This document shows positions 62,798 to 64,000 of a stretch of DNA of 64,000 bases, piece after piece. The stretch's first letter is position 1. Every line of letters starts with the position of its first letter. The notes beneath the pieces are model-generated. The model searched no databases and was not told where the DNA came from. It worked only from the letters and a program-made list of their open reading frames with translations. Source of the stretch: Chloroflexota bacterium (GTDB lineage Bacteria; Chloroflexota; Dehalococcoidia; JABGRK01). The stretch is from NCBI GenBank assembly GCA_018648325.1, contig JABGRK010000011.1, forward strand, positions 147,578-211,577, read 5' to 3'. The position numbers were made by a program, and so were the translations under genes.

Positions 62798-63460
62798 TTA
62801 CTCGTCAATTTGTGAACGCCTAATAGCCAGCCTGATTTTTCTAAATAGCACTATTAGCTCCTCAAGGCTCATATCAGCGGTCTCGGGAGTTATAGACAGG
62901 GCGAAGGTAGGGGAAGGGTCTAACGGCGCCCCCTCAGGAGACGTCTTTTCAGTTCTGCGTTTCCTTGGTATCCGATCCTGTTTTAGTCTATTTGCCGCTC
63001 CCGGCTCTTTTGACGAAACAAGTGCGGGGTTGATTTGAATATTTGCCTGCTGGCATAAACTGATAAAAAAACGGCTGGCCTTTGTTGCCATTTCTATACC
63101 CAGGCCCAGCTCGGTAATAAAGCAATTATGAATCTGGTCTCTTGAGGCCTGTTTAATGTCAATCTCATCAAATATATCTGTGTAGGCCGTTTTAACTATA
63201 TCCTGCAGGGCCAGTACATATGAAGGCCCACGTGTTTTTAAAAGACGGCTCTTTGTGGTCGGCTTGCCATCTTCGTCTATTATCCCCAGATATCTTAGGG
63301 CACCAACAACCTTGTACTCATTGCCCGGTGCCACGCTGTTATTTTTCAGCAGGCGTGCATCCACCTTAGCAGGGGAGAGGCGGTGCATAAGTTCTATACC
63401 GGCAAGCATACCCCCGGTCGGTCCGTAGGGTGGCGGGACCTGTTTTTCGGCGTCGCTCAT
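62798..63460 (-). CDS. DUF5343-type protein
   Basis: This 220-residue protein begins PPYGPTGGMLAGIELMHRLSPAKVDARLL, then YKVVGALRYLGIIDEDGKPT, which I match to the DUF5343 family from memory. The region near residues 20-110 could be a winged-helix-like fold. The C-terminus is basic (RLKQDRIPRKRRTEK) with an unstructured linker and a final helical segment. No function is known. An excellent GGGAGGTGA ribosome site lies seven bases before ATG. Its promoter is overlaid by the CGGACT/AGTCCG repeats, so it is probably regulated, possibly by its own product. It heads the dprA-topA series. Confidence 0.7.
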   Translation of the reverse strand: MSDAEKQVPPPYGPTGGMLAGIELMHRLSPAKVDARLLKNNSVAPGNEYKVVGALRYLGIIDEDGKPTTKSRLLKTRGPSYVLALQDIVKTAYTDIFDEIDIKQASRDQIHNCFITELGLGIEMATKASRFFISLCQQANIQINPALVSSKEPGAANRLKQDRIPRKRRTEKTSPEGAPLDPSPTFALSITPETADMSLEELIVLFRKIRLAIRRSQIDE

Positions 63461-63481
63461 GTTTCACCTCCCAAATGAGTT

Positions 63482-63807
63482 GCGGACTGTGATAAATAGT
63501 GCCAGTCCTGCCCGATATTATAGTGTTGCGTACTACGGACTGTCAATAGTCCGCAACTGTGCACCAACGAACCTACAATAAGACAAAAATGACTTCATTT
63601 TACATGAGTCCGTAGAATATATTCGCGGCGGACTGCCAAATTAGTCCCCAGTCCGCACAATACTTGTGCGGGACTACGGAAAAGACTTGCGGGTTTTTGT
63701 GCAGTCCGTGCGCTTTTCGGCATTTCGCGTAGCTAAACGAAGCGCCAAAATGACGGACTGTAGGCGACATTAATCGCTGTGAGGCGCAATAAAATACAGT
63801 CCGGACT
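63482..63807. repeat. ten interspersed copies of CGGACT/AGTCCG
   Basis: The hexamer CGGACT occurs at 63483, 63536, 63629, 63754 and 63802, and its complement AGTCCG at 63548, 63607, 63650, 63703 and 63798. Inverted pairs are 63536/63548 (six-base gap), the 8-bp pair GCGGACTG (63628-63635) and CAGTCCGC (63649-63656), and the palindrome AGTCCGGACT (63798-63807). Looser versions are at 63503 (CAGTCC), 63643 (AGTCCC) and 63670 (GGGACTACGG). Confidence 0.85.
63517..63546 (-). promoter_or_regulatory. promoter of the DUF5343-dprA-topA series
   Basis: On the minus strand TTGACA (63541-63546), an 18-base spacer and TATAAT (63517-63522) are both perfect. One repeat (63536) sits in the spacer and overlaps the -35, another (63548) lies just upstream, and a third (63483) lies in the leader about 25 bases after the start. 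Confidence 0.75.
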
Positions 63808-64000
63808 AAAGAGTTGCCCGAAATGCAAAAAGAGGGCTGTCAGCGAATCTTTAAAGCTAAAGAGGTCGCTTTGCAGGCATGCCGTCACGGCGTGGATACC
63901 TGTCAGAAGTGGGGGAAACCTTGCTAAAAAACAGTAAACACCTGTTATCGGGGAACACATTATGTAAAATAGGTTCTGTTTTAGAAAATATTCCTCCCAG

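Larger units (their letters stand above)
63461..64000. other. 540-base non-coding region with repeats
   Basis: No convincing gene was found. The part up to 63807 carries the repeat array and the DUF5343 promoter. From 63808 to the window end I see no repeat, RNA or motif I can name; the 75-residue minus-strand reading at 63733-63960 overlaps the repeats and looks spurious. Confidence 0.65.

Noticed and set aside
63482-63807. CRISPR array
   Set aside because: The recurring unit is only 6-8 bases, appears in both orientations and at uneven spacing, and no cas genes are near.
63733-63960. 75-residue minus-strand open frame
   Set aside because: It has no ribosome site, no motif and overlaps the repeat region; probably chance.

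Overview
The window reads as a chromosomal segment of an anaerobic bacterium, most likely a Chloroflexota member of the Dehalococcoidia type. This placement is inferred from gene content and protein style, not from a 16S gene. Supporting features are pyruvate:ferredoxin oxidoreductases, a tungsten/molybdenum aldehyde oxidoreductase, a selenocysteine formate dehydrogenase inside a heterodisulfide-reductase-like gene set, an archaeal-type class I aldolase, an EF-P with a KTGRG loop, frequent TTG/GTG starts and a CIRCE-controlled hrcA-grpE-dnaK operon. Genes are dense and almost all look intact. No prophage, insertion sequence or CRISPR array was seen.

Layout, 1-25 kb. The window opens in the 3' end of a 2-oxoacid:ferredoxin oxidoreductase beta gene, followed by a terminator. 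A plus-strand run then carries a CBS-domain membrane protein, a class V aminotransferase, serA, an AMP-forming acyl-CoA synthetase and a DUF1015 protein. A duplicated-domain hypothetical gene interrupted by an in-frame TAG follows. A minus-strand DNA-uptake block (comEA, comEC, a separate metallo-beta-lactamase protein, a zincin, rph) is next to argF and a TPR/PIN/der/plsY/gpsA series. The minus-strand heat-shock operon hrcA-grpE-dnaK-DUF3795-dnaJ-rsmE starts at a perfect CIRCE element.

Layout, 25-44 kb. fabH and a metallo-hydrolase face rho, a fructose-6-phosphate-aldolase-like transaldolase and pyrG. pyrG and two tandem CPA2-type antiporters are divergently transcribed from back-to-back promoters whose -35 boxes form one perfect inverted repeat. 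A tRNA-Arg(CCG) directly precedes a complete porGDAB operon and a NuoG/HoxU-like iron-sulfur protein. tRNA-Pro(TGG) and a palindromic repeat element lie before DUF167, and then come class I aldolase and phosphofructokinase on the minus strand. DUF296, HPP and radical SAM genes lead to tig-clpP.

Layout, 44.5-54.6 kb. This is the most unusual part. One promoter drives a four-cluster ferredoxin, a zinc-ribbon protein and an aldehyde:ferredoxin-oxidoreductase-family enzyme. After a strong terminator, six tightly coupled genes follow: two HdrA-like flavoproteins, MvhD, an FdhB/FrhB-like iron-sulfur protein, a formate dehydrogenase catalytic subunit with UGA-encoded selenocysteine and a clear bacterial SECIS hairpin, and HdrC. 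No HdrB gene is present. The set looks like a formate-linked flavin-based electron-bifurcating or confurcating complex whose third redox partner is unknown.

Layout, 54.6-64 kb. A long minus-strand series runs from a DUF5343 gene through dprA, topA, aroQ, an Xaa-Pro peptidase, efp, xseA/xseB and a PHP protein to a formyltransferase-like gene. Upstream of the DUF5343 gene lies about 540 bases of non-coding DNA. It carries ten copies of CGGACT/AGTCCG, two of which form an inverted repeat over the DUF5343 promoter.
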